Positions 35,918-44,529 of a stretch of DNA of 51,315 bases are shown in pieces; position 1 is the first letter of the stretch; every line of letters starts with the position of its first letter. Where the stretch lies: NCBI GenBank assembly GCA_964589725.1, contig CAZPUJ010000295.1, positions 1-51,315 on the forward strand, given 5' to 3'. Origin of the DNA: CAYSHJ01 sp964589725 (GTDB taxonomy: Bacteria; Planctomycetota; Planctomycetia; Planctomycetales; Planctomycetaceae). The notes below the pieces were generated by a model that had not been told where the DNA came from, did not search any database, and was given only the letters and a program-made list of their open reading frames with translations. A program made the position numbers and the translations under genes.

Positions 35918-37570
35918 ATGTGTCGCCAAGTGCGTGCCTGGACTTGGGTGTCTCTGACCGGCTCGCTGATGTTGTGGCTGTCGCCGTCGAATGCGGCGGA
36001 TGACCTGCCCGGTTCCGAAGCCACGGGCCGTCAAGGAGCGGTCAGCGGCGGAGGTGCCGAGGCGGTCGCGGCGGGGTTGGAGATTCTCAAACGCGGTGGC
36101 AATGCCACTGACGCGGCGGCGGCGACGATTCTGGCTTTGAGCGTCACCGATTCAGGTGGCTTCTGTTTCGGCGGCGAGGTGCCGATCTTGGTTTACGACG
36201 CTCGCCGCAAAGTGGTGGAGGTTCTCGCGGGGCAAGGGGTCGCTCCGCGCTTGGCGACGCGCGAACACTTTGCCGAACGCGGAGGCATTCCGGGAACGGG
36301 CCTTGAGGCCGCCGCGGTGCCAGCAGCCTTCGATGCGGTGGTGACGTTGCTCGATCGTTACGGAACTCTGCGACTGGCCGATGTTGCGGAACCGACGCTG
36401 AGGTTGCTCGATCGCGCGAAAGTGGAATGGCATCCGCTGCTGTCGCGTTCGCTTCGTCGGTTGATGGCCGCCGAGGCCAAAGGGGGCGGTGATCGCAGCC
36501 GCGGCCTGCGTTTGGCGAGCGACTATTTCTATCGCGGGCCCATCGCTCGCGAATTGGCCAAGTGGTGTGAGCAGCACGGCGGATTGATCCGCTATGAGGA
36601 TCTCGCCACGCATGTGACTCGCATTGAGGAACCACTCGTGGTCGATTACCGAGGTCACATGGTTTTCAAATGCGGTCTTTGGACTCAAGGGCCATACTTG
36701 TTGCAAACGCTGCGGATGCTGGAAGGGTTCGATCTGGCCGCGCTGGGACACAACCAGCCGGAGATGATTCATGTCACGCTCGAAGCCATGAAGTTGGCTC
36801 TCGCAGATCGCGATGTTTACTACGCGGACCCGCTGTTCGTGGAGGCGCCCATCGAGGCTCTGTTGTCGAAGTCGTACGCCAGTTTGCGCCGCCCGCTGAT
36901 CGACCGCGAGCACGCGTCGCTCGAACAACGCCCGGGTGATCCGCGCCGCGGCCGGGCGTTGCTGCCCAACCTCGAAAAACGACTAGGACTCGCCGGTCCT
37001 GTTCACGACACGACGACCTGCGCCACGGCCGATCGCTGGGGCAATGTCGTCGTCGCCACCCCCAGTGGTTGGAGCGGCGTGCAAGCCGGAGAGACCGGCA
37101 TCTGGTTGGGCACGCGCCTCCAAAGCTTCAACACTTGGGAGGGCCATCCCAACTGCATCGCACCGGGCAAGCGGCCGCGCATCACGTTGACGCCGACGTT
37201 GGTCCTCAAGGATGCGAAACCGGTATTGGCCGTCAGCGTCGCCGGTGGAGACGGCCAAGATCAAGCGGCATTGCAAGTGGTGCTGAATCACATCGAGTTC
37301 GGCTTGTCGGCCTCCGAGTCGCTGAAAGCCGTGCGGTTCGGCACCAATCATCATCTGGGCTCGTTCCGCCAGACGCCGCCCGTGTTAGGAAGTCTGCTGA
37401 TTCATGCGAATGCTCCGCCAGCCACCATCACCGCGCTGGAGCGATTGGGACACAAGGTCCAACCAACCACCGGCGCGTTGTGGGCACCCAGCGTGATTCG
37501 CATCGACCCCGCCGGTCAGTTCGATGCGGCGGGCGACGTGCGAACCGGCCGGCATGCCGCCGCGTTTTAA
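35918..37570 (+). CDS. ggt: Gamma-glutamyltransferase
   Basis: 550 residues. Signal peptide about 1-26 (WVSLTGSLMLWLSPSNA). The enzyme is made as a precursor that cuts itself before a threonine, which then becomes the nucleophile that transfers or hydrolyses gamma-glutamyl groups such as that of glutathione. The processing site is in HDTTTCATADRWGNVV, putting the threonine at about 366; the large-subunit block AVSGGGAEAVAAGLEILKRG and the small-subunit block SVAGGDGQDQAALQVVLNHI are clear. The usual TTHxS pattern is TTCAT here, a modest variation. GGAGG lies 8 bases before the ATG. The beta-propeller gene follows after 22 bases. Confidence 0.9.
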   Translation: MCRQVRAWTWVSLTGSLMLWLSPSNAADDLPGSEATGRQGAVSGGGAEAVAAGLEILKRGGNATDAAAATILALSVTDSGGFCFGGEVPILVYDARRKVVEVLAGQGVAPRLATREHFAERGGIPGTGLEAAAVPAAFDAVVTLLDRYGTLRLADVAEPTLRLLDRAKVEWHPLLSRSLRRLMAAEAKGGGDRSRGLRLASDYFYRGPIARELAKWCEQHGGLIRYEDLATHVTRIEEPLVVDYRGHMVFKCGLWTQGPYLLQTLRMLEGFDLAALGHNQPEMIHVTLEAMKLALADRDVYYADPLFVEAPIEALLSKSYASLRRPLIDREHASLEQRPGDPRRGRALLPNLEKRLGLAGPVHDTTTCATADRWGNVVVATPSGWSGVQAGETGIWLGTRLQSFNTWEGHPNCIAPGKRPRITLTPTLVLKDAKPVLAVSVAGGDGQDQAALQVVLNHIEFGLSASESLKAVRFGTNHHLGSFRQTPPVLGSLLIHANAPPATITALERLGHKVQPTTGALWAPSVIRIDPAGQFDAAGDVRTGRHAAAF

Positions 37571-37592
37571 CCGCGTGATTTGGGGAGAACCG

Positions 37593-38630
37593 ATGATTCC
37601 AGCAACCGCGTCTCCGGTCCTGCGGTTCGGTGATTTGCATCACCTCGGTTTGACGATCGCTAAACAGAAGGCTCGAATCCTCGCCATGTGGCTGAGCCTG
37701 TTCGCGGTCACGGTCGCCGCGGCCGATGAATCTTCACGCCAAGCCGTGGAAGTAACGGAGTACGCTCCGAATGACGGCACTTTTCCCGGTTGTACGCACC
37801 TGCTGTTTCGAGACGCCTTGGAAATCGTCACGACGAGTCGGCGGTTCCATTTTCGCCGCGCGGGGGAAACCGCGTTTCGCGAATCACCTCTGACGATGTT
37901 TGATGACGCGCATGCCGTGGTCTTTAATGCTCGCGACCAGTTGTACTACGGCACCGATACCGGCAACCATCGCTTGTTCTCTTTCCGCGATCCTGCCAAT
38001 GGCCACATCGAGCAGATCGTGACGACGCTGGCTGGCGCGAAGCTGGATCGACCGCACGACATCGTGGTGGACGGCGACGGCTGGTTGTACGCGCTGAATC
38101 CGAACACGGCGGAAGTCTTTCGTTTTCGCGGCTTCGGGGATCAGGAAAGTGTTCTCAATCTTTCCCAACACATCGGCTACTCGCGTGCTCTGACGGTGGT
38201 TTGCAAGAAGCTGTATGTGGTCGGTTCCAGTGCCGGGAAAATCGTGGAGGTCGACAACTTCGAGCGTCGGCAGTTTCGCGTCCACGCGAGTTTCGGAAAA
38301 CGCCGCGATGCGCCGGCGGGAAGCTGGCAGACGACAGGACTCGTGCCCAATGACGTCGATTTCCATCAGGGATACTGGTACGTGACGTCCTACTTTTGTC
38401 CCACGTATTCCCAGCAGACCGACTGCAACGAGATGAAGTTCATCCGTTTCAAAACCTGGAAAGATTTTGAGACCGGGAATTGGGAGGATCTGAGTGGCCT
38501 GCTCCCGCGTGATCTCGTTCCGTACTACCTAACGCCTCACGGCGACAACCTGTTCCTGGCAACCTTTTCGCATGAGGCGTCGAGTCACCCGGGTCGGATC
38601 TATCGCGTGGCCGACCGCCAACACAACTGA
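37593..38630 (+). CDS. Beta-propeller (NHL/SMP-30-like) exported protein
   Basis: 345 residues from ATG 37593, chosen for GGGGAG 6-7 bases upstream. A hydrophobic N-terminal segment (ILAMWLSLFAVTVAAADE) acts as a late signal or anchor. The rest has propeller-blade repeats: AVVFNARDQLYYGTDTGNHR, DIVVDGDGWLYALNPNTAEV, LTVVCKKLYVVGSSAGKIVE. No catalytic residues can be named. It follows the gamma-glutamyltransferase gene by 22 bases and is probably co-transcribed, but a shared function is not evident. Confidence 0.78.
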   Translation: MIPATASPVLRFGDLHHLGLTIAKQKARILAMWLSLFAVTVAAADESSRQAVEVTEYAPNDGTFPGCTHLLFRDALEIVTTSRRFHFRRAGETAFRESPLTMFDDAHAVVFNARDQLYYGTDTGNHRLFSFRDPANGHIEQIVTTLAGAKLDRPHDIVVDGDGWLYALNPNTAEVFRFRGFGDQESVLNLSQHIGYSRALTVVCKKLYVVGSSAGKIVEVDNFERRQFRVHASFGKRRDAPAGSWQTTGLVPNDVDFHQGYWYVTSYFCPTYSQQTDCNEMKFIRFKTWKDFETGNWEDLSGLLPRDLVPYYLTPHGDNLFLATFSHEASSHPGRIYRVADRQHN

Positions 38631-38640
38631 GAGCGGCCGA

Positions 38641-41262
38641 TTACTTCGGCATGGGAAGAATGATGAGCGCATCCTCTGCGAAGGAAGCTTCGCCGGACTT
38701 GCCGTTGATGCGGTACTGGATTTTCAATTGCTTGGTGCTTCCCGGTATCGGGTCGCCGCCGAAGCTGGCGTTGTAGCTGGCCGACGTCAACGTGATCAGG
38801 GGTAAGTCGCCTGCCTGCTTCTGGAGCACCGCGGTCACGTTCTTTTGGGTAGCCCCGGCTCCGTATTCCGCTTTGATGATTTCGACTTTGACCTTCTCGA
38901 AGCCGGCTTTGCTGAGTTGGTCGCGGACGTCGACACCTTTGGCTCCCAGCTTTTGGGCGACGAGAAGCGTCGTTTCGGTCGCGTCGTCTCTGAGTTCGGG
39001 AATCTTCATGAATTTGATGGCCAGCTTGAGCGTCTCCGTGCTGGGTTGGATTCGGCAGACATCCAGGATCAGTTTTTGTTCGGCCGACTCTTTGCAAAGG
39101 TCGAACGCCTTTTGGCACATGTCGGCTCGCTGTTCATCGGGCATGGCGAAGCGGCGGGCGAGACTGATGTAACCTTTCAACGCGCGGCTTCGAAACTGAG
39201 CCGCCGGTGCGGTCTTTGCCAAGTCGAGCAGAACCGGCGCGGCATCGAGGCTAGCCCACTTGCCGAGAACTCGGCTGCCGGCGTCTTGAAGTTGCAGGCT
39301 ATTGCTCTTCGCGGCGGCACTGAGAGTCTTCAACGCTTTCTCGCCACCGACGTCGCCGAGGATATCGAGCAGCAAAACCTTTGAGGCGGCGGGAGCTTTA
39401 TCGAACGCGGTTGCGAGTTCGGTCGCACAGGCTTCGCGATCGGGCATGCGAACGCTCGCCGCTTTCAACGCTTGTTGAGCTGCGGCGACATCATCGGCGT
39501 TCTTCGTGCTGATCGCCTGCGTGATCAGAACGTCGAGGTTTTTCAGCGACACCGTTTCACCGAGCGCGAGCAGCGCGGCCTGGCGGATGTTCTTATCGGA
39601 GTTGTCGAGGGCCTTGAGGAGTGCCGGAGTTGCTTCGATCCGTCGCTGGCCAACCAGTTCGATCAGCAGCGGATACGTTTTGCCCTTGGCGTTCGGGAGC
39701 ATCGCGGCGATTTGCGAGTCGACCTTTTCACCCGGCAGATCGGCGAGCGTGGCTTTCGCGGCAAGGGCCAAGTCTCCGTCGGCATCGATGGCCGTTTCCA
39801 GCAAAGCGTTGACGGACGAGGCATCGCCGACTTGGCTGAGAGCTTTGATTGCGGCCAAGCGAACGGGCTTCGGTCCACTGGCGGCCGCTTTCGAGACGGC
39901 GGCGACAACGACCGTTTCTTTGCGGTCGGCCATCGCGTAGATGATCATCGCCGCGCGTTCCGGAGTTGCCTTGGCCAATTCGGCTGCCAGAGCCTTGTCG
40001 ACCTCGCTGCCGGGAAACTCGCGAGCGGTGAACAAGGCCATCTCAAACATCTTTTTGTCGGTCGATTGCAATTGTTCGAGCAGCAGCGGAATCCCGTCGT
40101 CTTTGCGAGCTAGAATCGCTCCGCGAGTGGCTTCGACGATTCGCTGCTTCGGGAGTTCCGTCTTGCGGACTTCGTCGTACAGCGCGACCGCGTCGGCGGA
40201 CTTGCCTTCGGAGAGCAATCGCTCGGCACACAGCACGCAGCCCTCGGCAACGGCCGATCGAACTTTGGCGGGACCGCCGGTCAACGCGGGTTGCAGCGAC
40301 TTCGCAGCGGCCGCGTTGCCGATGCGGCCAAGAGCGACCGCCGCGGCGGATGCGACTTCTTCATCCTTGTCGCTCAATCGCTTGGTCAACGCTTCGACCG
40401 AGTTCGCATCGCGGCGGACACCGATTGAATTCAGCACGCCAACCAGCAAGTTTCCTTCGAGTGAGTCGGATGCCTTCCGCAACGCCTCATCCGGTGCCGA
40501 TCCCGGAATCGCCTCGAGCGCGATTCGCGACCACGAGGCCAACTGCGGATCGGACAGCAGCTTCGCCAAATCGGCAACCGCTTCATTCGATCCGTCGACC
40601 GCCAACTTCTTGCAAGCAATCGCCTTGTCCTGCGGCGGAGCGTCCGAGCGAAGAATCGCAATCAGTTCCTTTTCCTTTTCCGGAGAGGACTTGAAGCCGG
40701 CAGAGGTTTGGGCTGTCGCGGCGACCGCGACAATTTGCTGCTCCGGCTGCCGCCGGTAGCCGACGAGGTACAGGTTCGTGTCTTTTGGTGCCGCGAATTC
40801 CTTCGGAAAATCCTGGCCCGTCAGGTCGTAGCAGACGCGCATCGAAACAGCGTCCTTCTGCTCATAGATCGCGAGAAAAGTTTTGCCACGGTTGGGGCCA
40901 TCGGTCCCCTTGATCGTCATGCGCTTCGGAATTGTGGTCGTGTCGAGCGTGCAGGTCCCCTTGTCTGTTCCCTCACTGTCGATGGTGACTTCATAATTCC
41001 CGTCAGTGATTTTCAATGTGATGGCCATGAGAACGGGCTCGGGCAGCCGCACACCGCCGAGAACGGCTGCGATGGGCTTCCAAACGCCTTCTTGTGTTCG
41101 AGCATCGGTCGCTGGCTGGCCGGACTTTTCGGCGCTGGGAGTGGGTTTCTCTGGCTTGCCCGGGGGCCCCTTGTCTTCGGCTCGGGCGAGAAGTCCGAAG
41201 GAGACGATCATGGCAGTGATGGCGAAAGCCAGAGAGCGAGCGAATCGTTGAGTCAAACGCAT
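38641..41262 (-). CDS. Exported TIGR03067-like and HEAT-repeat protein
   Basis: 873 residues from ATG 41262 (AGGA about 9 bases upstream), giving a clean signal peptide (LTQRFARSLAFAITAMIVSF). A TIGR03067-like planctomycete domain occupies about 55-160 (VLMAITLKITDGNYEVTID, KGTDGPNRGKTFLAIYEQ). From about 180 to the end there are 15 or more HEAT/armadillo repeats of 30-40 residues with the pattern ...LxxLLSDxxVxxxAAxALGxIG (for instance DEEVASAAAVALGRIGNAAA). Such scaffolds bind proteins; no enzyme signature is seen. It ends tail-to-tail with the beta-propeller gene (10 bases apart). Confidence 0.88.
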   Translation of the reverse strand: MRLTQRFARSLAFAITAMIVSFGLLARAEDKGPPGKPEKPTPSAEKSGQPATDARTQEGVWKPIAAVLGGVRLPEPVLMAITLKITDGNYEVTIDSEGTDKGTCTLDTTTIPKRMTIKGTDGPNRGKTFLAIYEQKDAVSMRVCYDLTGQDFPKEFAAPKDTNLYLVGYRRQPEQQIVAVAATAQTSAGFKSSPEKEKELIAILRSDAPPQDKAIACKKLAVDGSNEAVADLAKLLSDPQLASWSRIALEAIPGSAPDEALRKASDSLEGNLLVGVLNSIGVRRDANSVEALTKRLSDKDEEVASAAAVALGRIGNAAAAKSLQPALTGGPAKVRSAVAEGCVLCAERLLSEGKSADAVALYDEVRKTELPKQRIVEATRGAILARKDDGIPLLLEQLQSTDKKMFEMALFTAREFPGSEVDKALAAELAKATPERAAMIIYAMADRKETVVVAAVSKAAASGPKPVRLAAIKALSQVGDASSVNALLETAIDADGDLALAAKATLADLPGEKVDSQIAAMLPNAKGKTYPLLIELVGQRRIEATPALLKALDNSDKNIRQAALLALGETVSLKNLDVLITQAISTKNADDVAAAQQALKAASVRMPDREACATELATAFDKAPAASKVLLLDILGDVGGEKALKTLSAAAKSNSLQLQDAGSRVLGKWASLDAAPVLLDLAKTAPAAQFRSRALKGYISLARRFAMPDEQRADMCQKAFDLCKESAEQKLILDVCRIQPSTETLKLAIKFMKIPELRDDATETTLLVAQKLGAKGVDVRDQLSKAGFEKVKVEIIKAEYGAGATQKNVTAVLQKQAGDLPLITLTSASYNASFGGDPIPGSTKQLKIQYRINGKSGEASFAEDALIILPMPK

Positions 41263-41303
41263 GGTTTCGGTCCTATTCGTTGAGGACGATGTGATTGAAA
41301 GTC

Positions 41304-41354
41304 GGACGGCCACTCTTGGCCCGTCGAAACCGAGACGGGCAAGAGTGCCCGTCC
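41304..41354. repeat. Twin-hairpin element, ACTCTT-loop family, between oxidoreductase and HEAT genes
   Basis: Hairpins GGCC-ACTCTT-GGCC and GGGC-AAGAGT-GCCC. The left stem has changed on both sides compared with the other two copies while its loop is unchanged. Right boundary reads CTAC (GTAG). TAAATC-type direct repeats follow to the oxidoreductase stop. Confidence 0.88.
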
Positions 41355-41383
41355 TACGATTTTACGATTTACAGCTTTTCGAT

Positions 41384-42682
41384 TTACAGCCGCCACGGTT
41401 CTCGGATCGCCTCGGAGCGCAGGCGGTTGGCGGGTTCGTCGTCGATGAACGTGTTGGTTTTGTTGTCGAATTTGACTTGTCGGTTGAGGTAGAGGGCGAC
41501 ATTGGCAGCGTGGCAGGCGATATGGGCGTTGCAGGCCGCGAGGGCGTTCGTCTTCGGCTGCGAGCGAGTCTTCAAACAGTCGAGGAAATCGCGAACGTGG
41601 AATGTCGCCGGGTAGCCGCCAATCTCCAAGACCGTTCGCCCAGCCAGCAGTTCCGGCGAACTCAACACCATCTTGCCACTGTCGCCCGCTTCGACCCAGC
41701 CGGTCTCTCCCTCGAACCGCACGGGGCACGAGCCGAGCGGAATCCAATCCTTCTCGCGGAGGATCAATTCGGTGCCGTTCTCATACTTCGCGACGAGGTG
41801 GCCATCCTTCGGAGGGTTGTATTCGATCGGCGGCTCGCAATCGCCCATGGCCCACTGGCAGAGGTCCACACAATGCGAACCCCATTCGAGCACTCCGCCA
41901 CCGTTGAACGCGCCGACGAAGCCGCCTCCCTTTTCAAAGTTGAAACCATTGAGAAGAGCCTTGTTGAACGGCCGCCACGCCGCCGGGCCAAGGTAAGTAT
42001 TCCAATCGACCACCTCTTTGTTAGGTTCCTCTTCGGCGGGAAGCCAGCCACTCATCAACGCTTGCATCCCCGCCGGATGAGCGAACACCTTTTTCAGCTT
42101 GCCGAGCCTCCCCGTCCGAGCCAACTCGCACGCGAAAGCGAAGTGCGGCAAGTTACGCCGCTGCGTCCCCGCCTGAAAAATTCGCCCGGTACGCTTCATC
42201 GTGTCCCGCAGGATCAGGCTCTGTTCAATGTTCTTCGTGCAAGGCTTCTCGCAATAAATATCCTTGCCCGCCTTCGCCGCATACATCGACATCGTCGCGT
42301 GCCAGTTCGGCCCGGTGGCGATCAGCACCGCGTCGATGTCGCTGCGGTCAAGCAACTCCCGATAGTCGCGATGCATGTCGCACTTCTCGGTGCCGTACTT
42401 CTCGTCAACCATCTTCTTGACCAACGTACGGCGAGCCTCTTTCACATCACACACTGCTGCGAATTGAACATCGCTTTGCTCCAGGAAACAGCCGAGGTCG
42501 TACAGCCCCCGGTTCCCGATCCCGATGCCGCCGACGATGACCCGCTCGCTGGGAGCGACGGCCCCATCCAAGCCCAAAACTGAACTGGGAACAATCATCG
42601 GTACCGCAATCGCCGCACCGGCCGCCGAAAGGGCCGTCTTCAAAAACCGACGCCGAGGAAGCTGGGTTCCCTTGTTCGACAT
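41384..42682 (-). CDS. Gfo/Idh/MocA-family oxidoreductase, Tat-exported
   Basis: 432 residues from ATG 42682, with AGGAGAG about 7 bases upstream. Twin-arginine signal PRRRFLKTALSAAGAAIAV. Rossmann fold with VIVGGIGIGNRGLYDLG, second strand VQFAAVCDVKE, and the family motif CEKPCTKNIEQ with the catalytic-type lysine; the C-terminal domain contains GGGVLEWGSHCVDLCQWAMGD. These use NAD(P) to oxidise or reduce sugars and related compounds; exported members are frequent in planctomycetes. The DUF1501 gene lies 326 bases upstream on the same strand. A run of TAAATC-type repeats starts at the stop codon. Confidence 0.92.
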   Translation of the reverse strand: MSNKGTQLPRRRFLKTALSAAGAAIAVPMIVPSSVLGLDGAVAPSERVIVGGIGIGNRGLYDLGCFLEQSDVQFAAVCDVKEARRTLVKKMVDEKYGTEKCDMHRDYRELLDRSDIDAVLIATGPNWHATMSMYAAKAGKDIYCEKPCTKNIEQSLILRDTMKRTGRIFQAGTQRRNLPHFAFACELARTGRLGKLKKVFAHPAGMQALMSGWLPAEEEPNKEVVDWNTYLGPAAWRPFNKALLNGFNFEKGGGFVGAFNGGGVLEWGSHCVDLCQWAMGDCEPPIEYNPPKDGHLVAKYENGTELILREKDWIPLGSCPVRFEGETGWVEAGDSGKMVLSSPELLAGRTVLEIGGYPATFHVRDFLDCLKTRSQPKTNALAACNAHIACHAANVALYLNRQVKFDNKTNTFIDDEPANRLRSEAIREPWRL

Positions 42683-43008
42683 GATGACTCTCCTGATCGT
42701 GTTGATCGCCTCTCCGACAGGACACCACCCGCGCACTTGAGACATGTCCCCGGATGGGACGAAGCATACCCATGCGGCGTTCGCCGTTCCACACTCGGAG
42801 AAAAACCCACGGCCGGCTAATTTGTCCGGTTGCGTGGTCTGTGCAGTCATACAAGCCCGCAGCGCAAGCGAGGGAAATCCGCGGAATTCCCCTCGCTTGC
42901 GCTTCGGGCTTGTATTTCAACCAAGACGCAGATTGAAGAATTAGCCAGCCGTGAGAAAAACCTGAGTCGCATTTTCACAGAATCGGCAGCGTCTTGGCGC
43001 TGATGTGG
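42683..43008. other. Spacer between DUF1501 and oxidoreductase genes
   Basis: No gene is supported; an in-frame upstream extension of the oxidoreductase lacks a signal-peptide-compatible start. A 65-base palindrome sits at 42850-42914 and would form a long hairpin in the transcript leaving the DUF1501 gene. Nothing else seen. Confidence 0.6.
42850..42914. repeat. 65-base palindrome, TACAAGCCCG family
   Basis: 25-base arms, one mismatch, from TACAAGCCCGCAGCGCAAGC. It follows the DUF1501 gene in the minus direction and could stop or pause transcription before the oxidoreductase gene. Confidence 0.9.
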
Positions 43009-44433
43009 CTACGCGAAAATCTCCCGCACCACGTTTCCCTCGACGTCGGTCAGGCGAAAGTCGCGGCCGGCGTGGCGGTAGGTCAGGCGTTCGTGATCCA
43101 GACCGAGCAAGTGCAGGATCGTGGCGTGGAAATCGTGGATGTGGACTTCGTTCGAGGCCACCGTGCATCCGTAGTCGTCGCTCTCGCCGTAGCTGAAGCC
43201 TCCTTTCACTCCACCACCAGCCATCCAGGAGGTAAAGGCCTCGGCGTGATGCTCGCGGCCCTTCGCGTCCTTGCCGGTGTTGAACGGGGTGCGACCGAAC
43301 TCGGTCGTCCAGACGACCAGCGTGTCGTCCAATAGGCCGCGCGATTTCAGATCCTTCAGCAGTCCGGCGATCGGCTGGTCCACGTTCTTGGCCAGCGGCG
43401 CGTGAGTCGCCATGTCACCGTGAGCGTCCCAGTTGTTCGATGCGCCGGTGTCGATCAGCTCGATGAACCGCACACCCCGCTCGGCCAGACGCCGCGCCAT
43501 CAGGCACTGCCACGCGAAGCCCTGCGTGCTGCCGCGCGGCAGTCCGTAGAGCTGCAGCGTCGCGTCGGTTTCTTTCGTCAAATCAAACGCCTCAGGCGCG
43601 GCTGACTGCATGCCGAAGGCCGTCTCGAAGGACTTGATGCGTGCGGTGAGATTCGCGTCACCATCGCGGTTCGCGAGATGTCGGCGGTTGAACGCCTGAG
43701 TCAGACCGAGTTCCAGCTCCTGCAACGCGGCGGCTGGCTGGCGTCGTTGAATGTTGGCAATTGGCTCGGCACCGGGTGCGACGGGCGTCCCCTGATGACA
43801 GCCCGGCAGGAAGTCCGAAGCCCAGACTTGCCCGCCGGCATATGGCGTCAGCGGAGCCAGCACGATGAACGACGGCAGATTCTGGTTGATGGTCCCCAGG
43901 CCATGACTGACCCACGACCCGATGCTCGGCCGCGCGAACGTCACGGAACCCGTGTGAATCCCCAGCGTCGCCTGGAAGTGGTCGGCGTGGTCGTTGCGCA
44001 TCGACCGGATCAGGCAGAGGTCATCGGCGCATGAGGCGATGTGCGGGAACAGGTCGCTGATCCACAGGCCCGACTCGCCTCGCTGCTTGAATTCCCACTG
44101 CGGCCGCTTGAAGTATTTTTCGACGACCCGGTTGTTGGGAGCAAACGCCTCCAGCATCTTGGCGGGGACTTGGTACGCCTTGTTGTGATCGGCGAAGAGC
44201 TTCGGCTTGTAATCGAACGAGTCAACATGCGAGACGCCGCCGCTCATGTTCATGAAGATAATCCGTTTGGCCCGCGGCGTGAAATGAGGCAACCTCGGCG
44301 CGAGCGGATTTCCATCAGTCGATGTGCTTTCCGCCGCGAGCAACTCGGAAATGATCCCCGGCAATAACAGCGACCCGCCGACGAGCGACTGAACTACGGA
44401 GCGGCGGGAACACGAACAACGATCGGTCTTCAT
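43009..44433 (-). CDS. DUF1501 domain protein, Tat-exported
   Basis: 474 residues. Signal CSRRSVVQSLVGGSLLLPG. Blocks: IIFMNMSGGVSHVDSFDYKP, IRSMRNDHADHFQATLG, SFIVLAPLTPYAGG, LMARRLAERGVRFIELIDTG, LVVWTTEFGRTPFNTG and ATILHLLGLDHE. It follows a DUF1549/DUF1553 gene by 96 bases on the same strand, the standard pairing. The relation to the second DUF1501 gene (8814) is family-level only; the sequences differ widely. Function unknown. Confidence 0.93.
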   Translation of the reverse strand: MKTDRCSCSRRSVVQSLVGGSLLLPGIISELLAAESTSTDGNPLAPRLPHFTPRAKRIIFMNMSGGVSHVDSFDYKPKLFADHNKAYQVPAKMLEAFAPNNRVVEKYFKRPQWEFKQRGESGLWISDLFPHIASCADDLCLIRSMRNDHADHFQATLGIHTGSVTFARPSIGSWVSHGLGTINQNLPSFIVLAPLTPYAGGQVWASDFLPGCHQGTPVAPGAEPIANIQRRQPAAALQELELGLTQAFNRRHLANRDGDANLTARIKSFETAFGMQSAAPEAFDLTKETDATLQLYGLPRGSTQGFAWQCLMARRLAERGVRFIELIDTGASNNWDAHGDMATHAPLAKNVDQPIAGLLKDLKSRGLLDDTLVVWTTEFGRTPFNTGKDAKGREHHAEAFTSWMAGGGVKGGFSYGESDDYGCTVASNEVHIHDFHATILHLLGLDHERLTYRHAGRDFRLTDVEGNVVREIFA

Positions 44434-44494
44434 GGAGAAACTTTCGCTTCTGGTAGCTGAATTCGCCAGAATTCAGGGGTCGTTGCCATCTCGT

Positions 44495-44518
44495 CCGAAG
44501 TCTTGCGACTTCGGCTAC
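44495..44518 (-). repeat. Single GTAGCC hairpin between DUF1549/DUF1553 and DUF1501 genes
   Basis: Minus strand GTAGCCGAAGTC-GCAA-GACTTCGG, one hairpin of the type found at 34409. It begins 12 bases after the DUF1549/DUF1553 stop. Confidence 0.8.
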
Positions 44519-44529
44519 GATGAAAAGGC

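Noticed and set aside
42850..42914. Classic rho-independent terminator after the DUF1501 gene
   Set aside because: The stem is strong but no T-run follows on the minus strand, so I call it a repeat and leave termination as a possibility.
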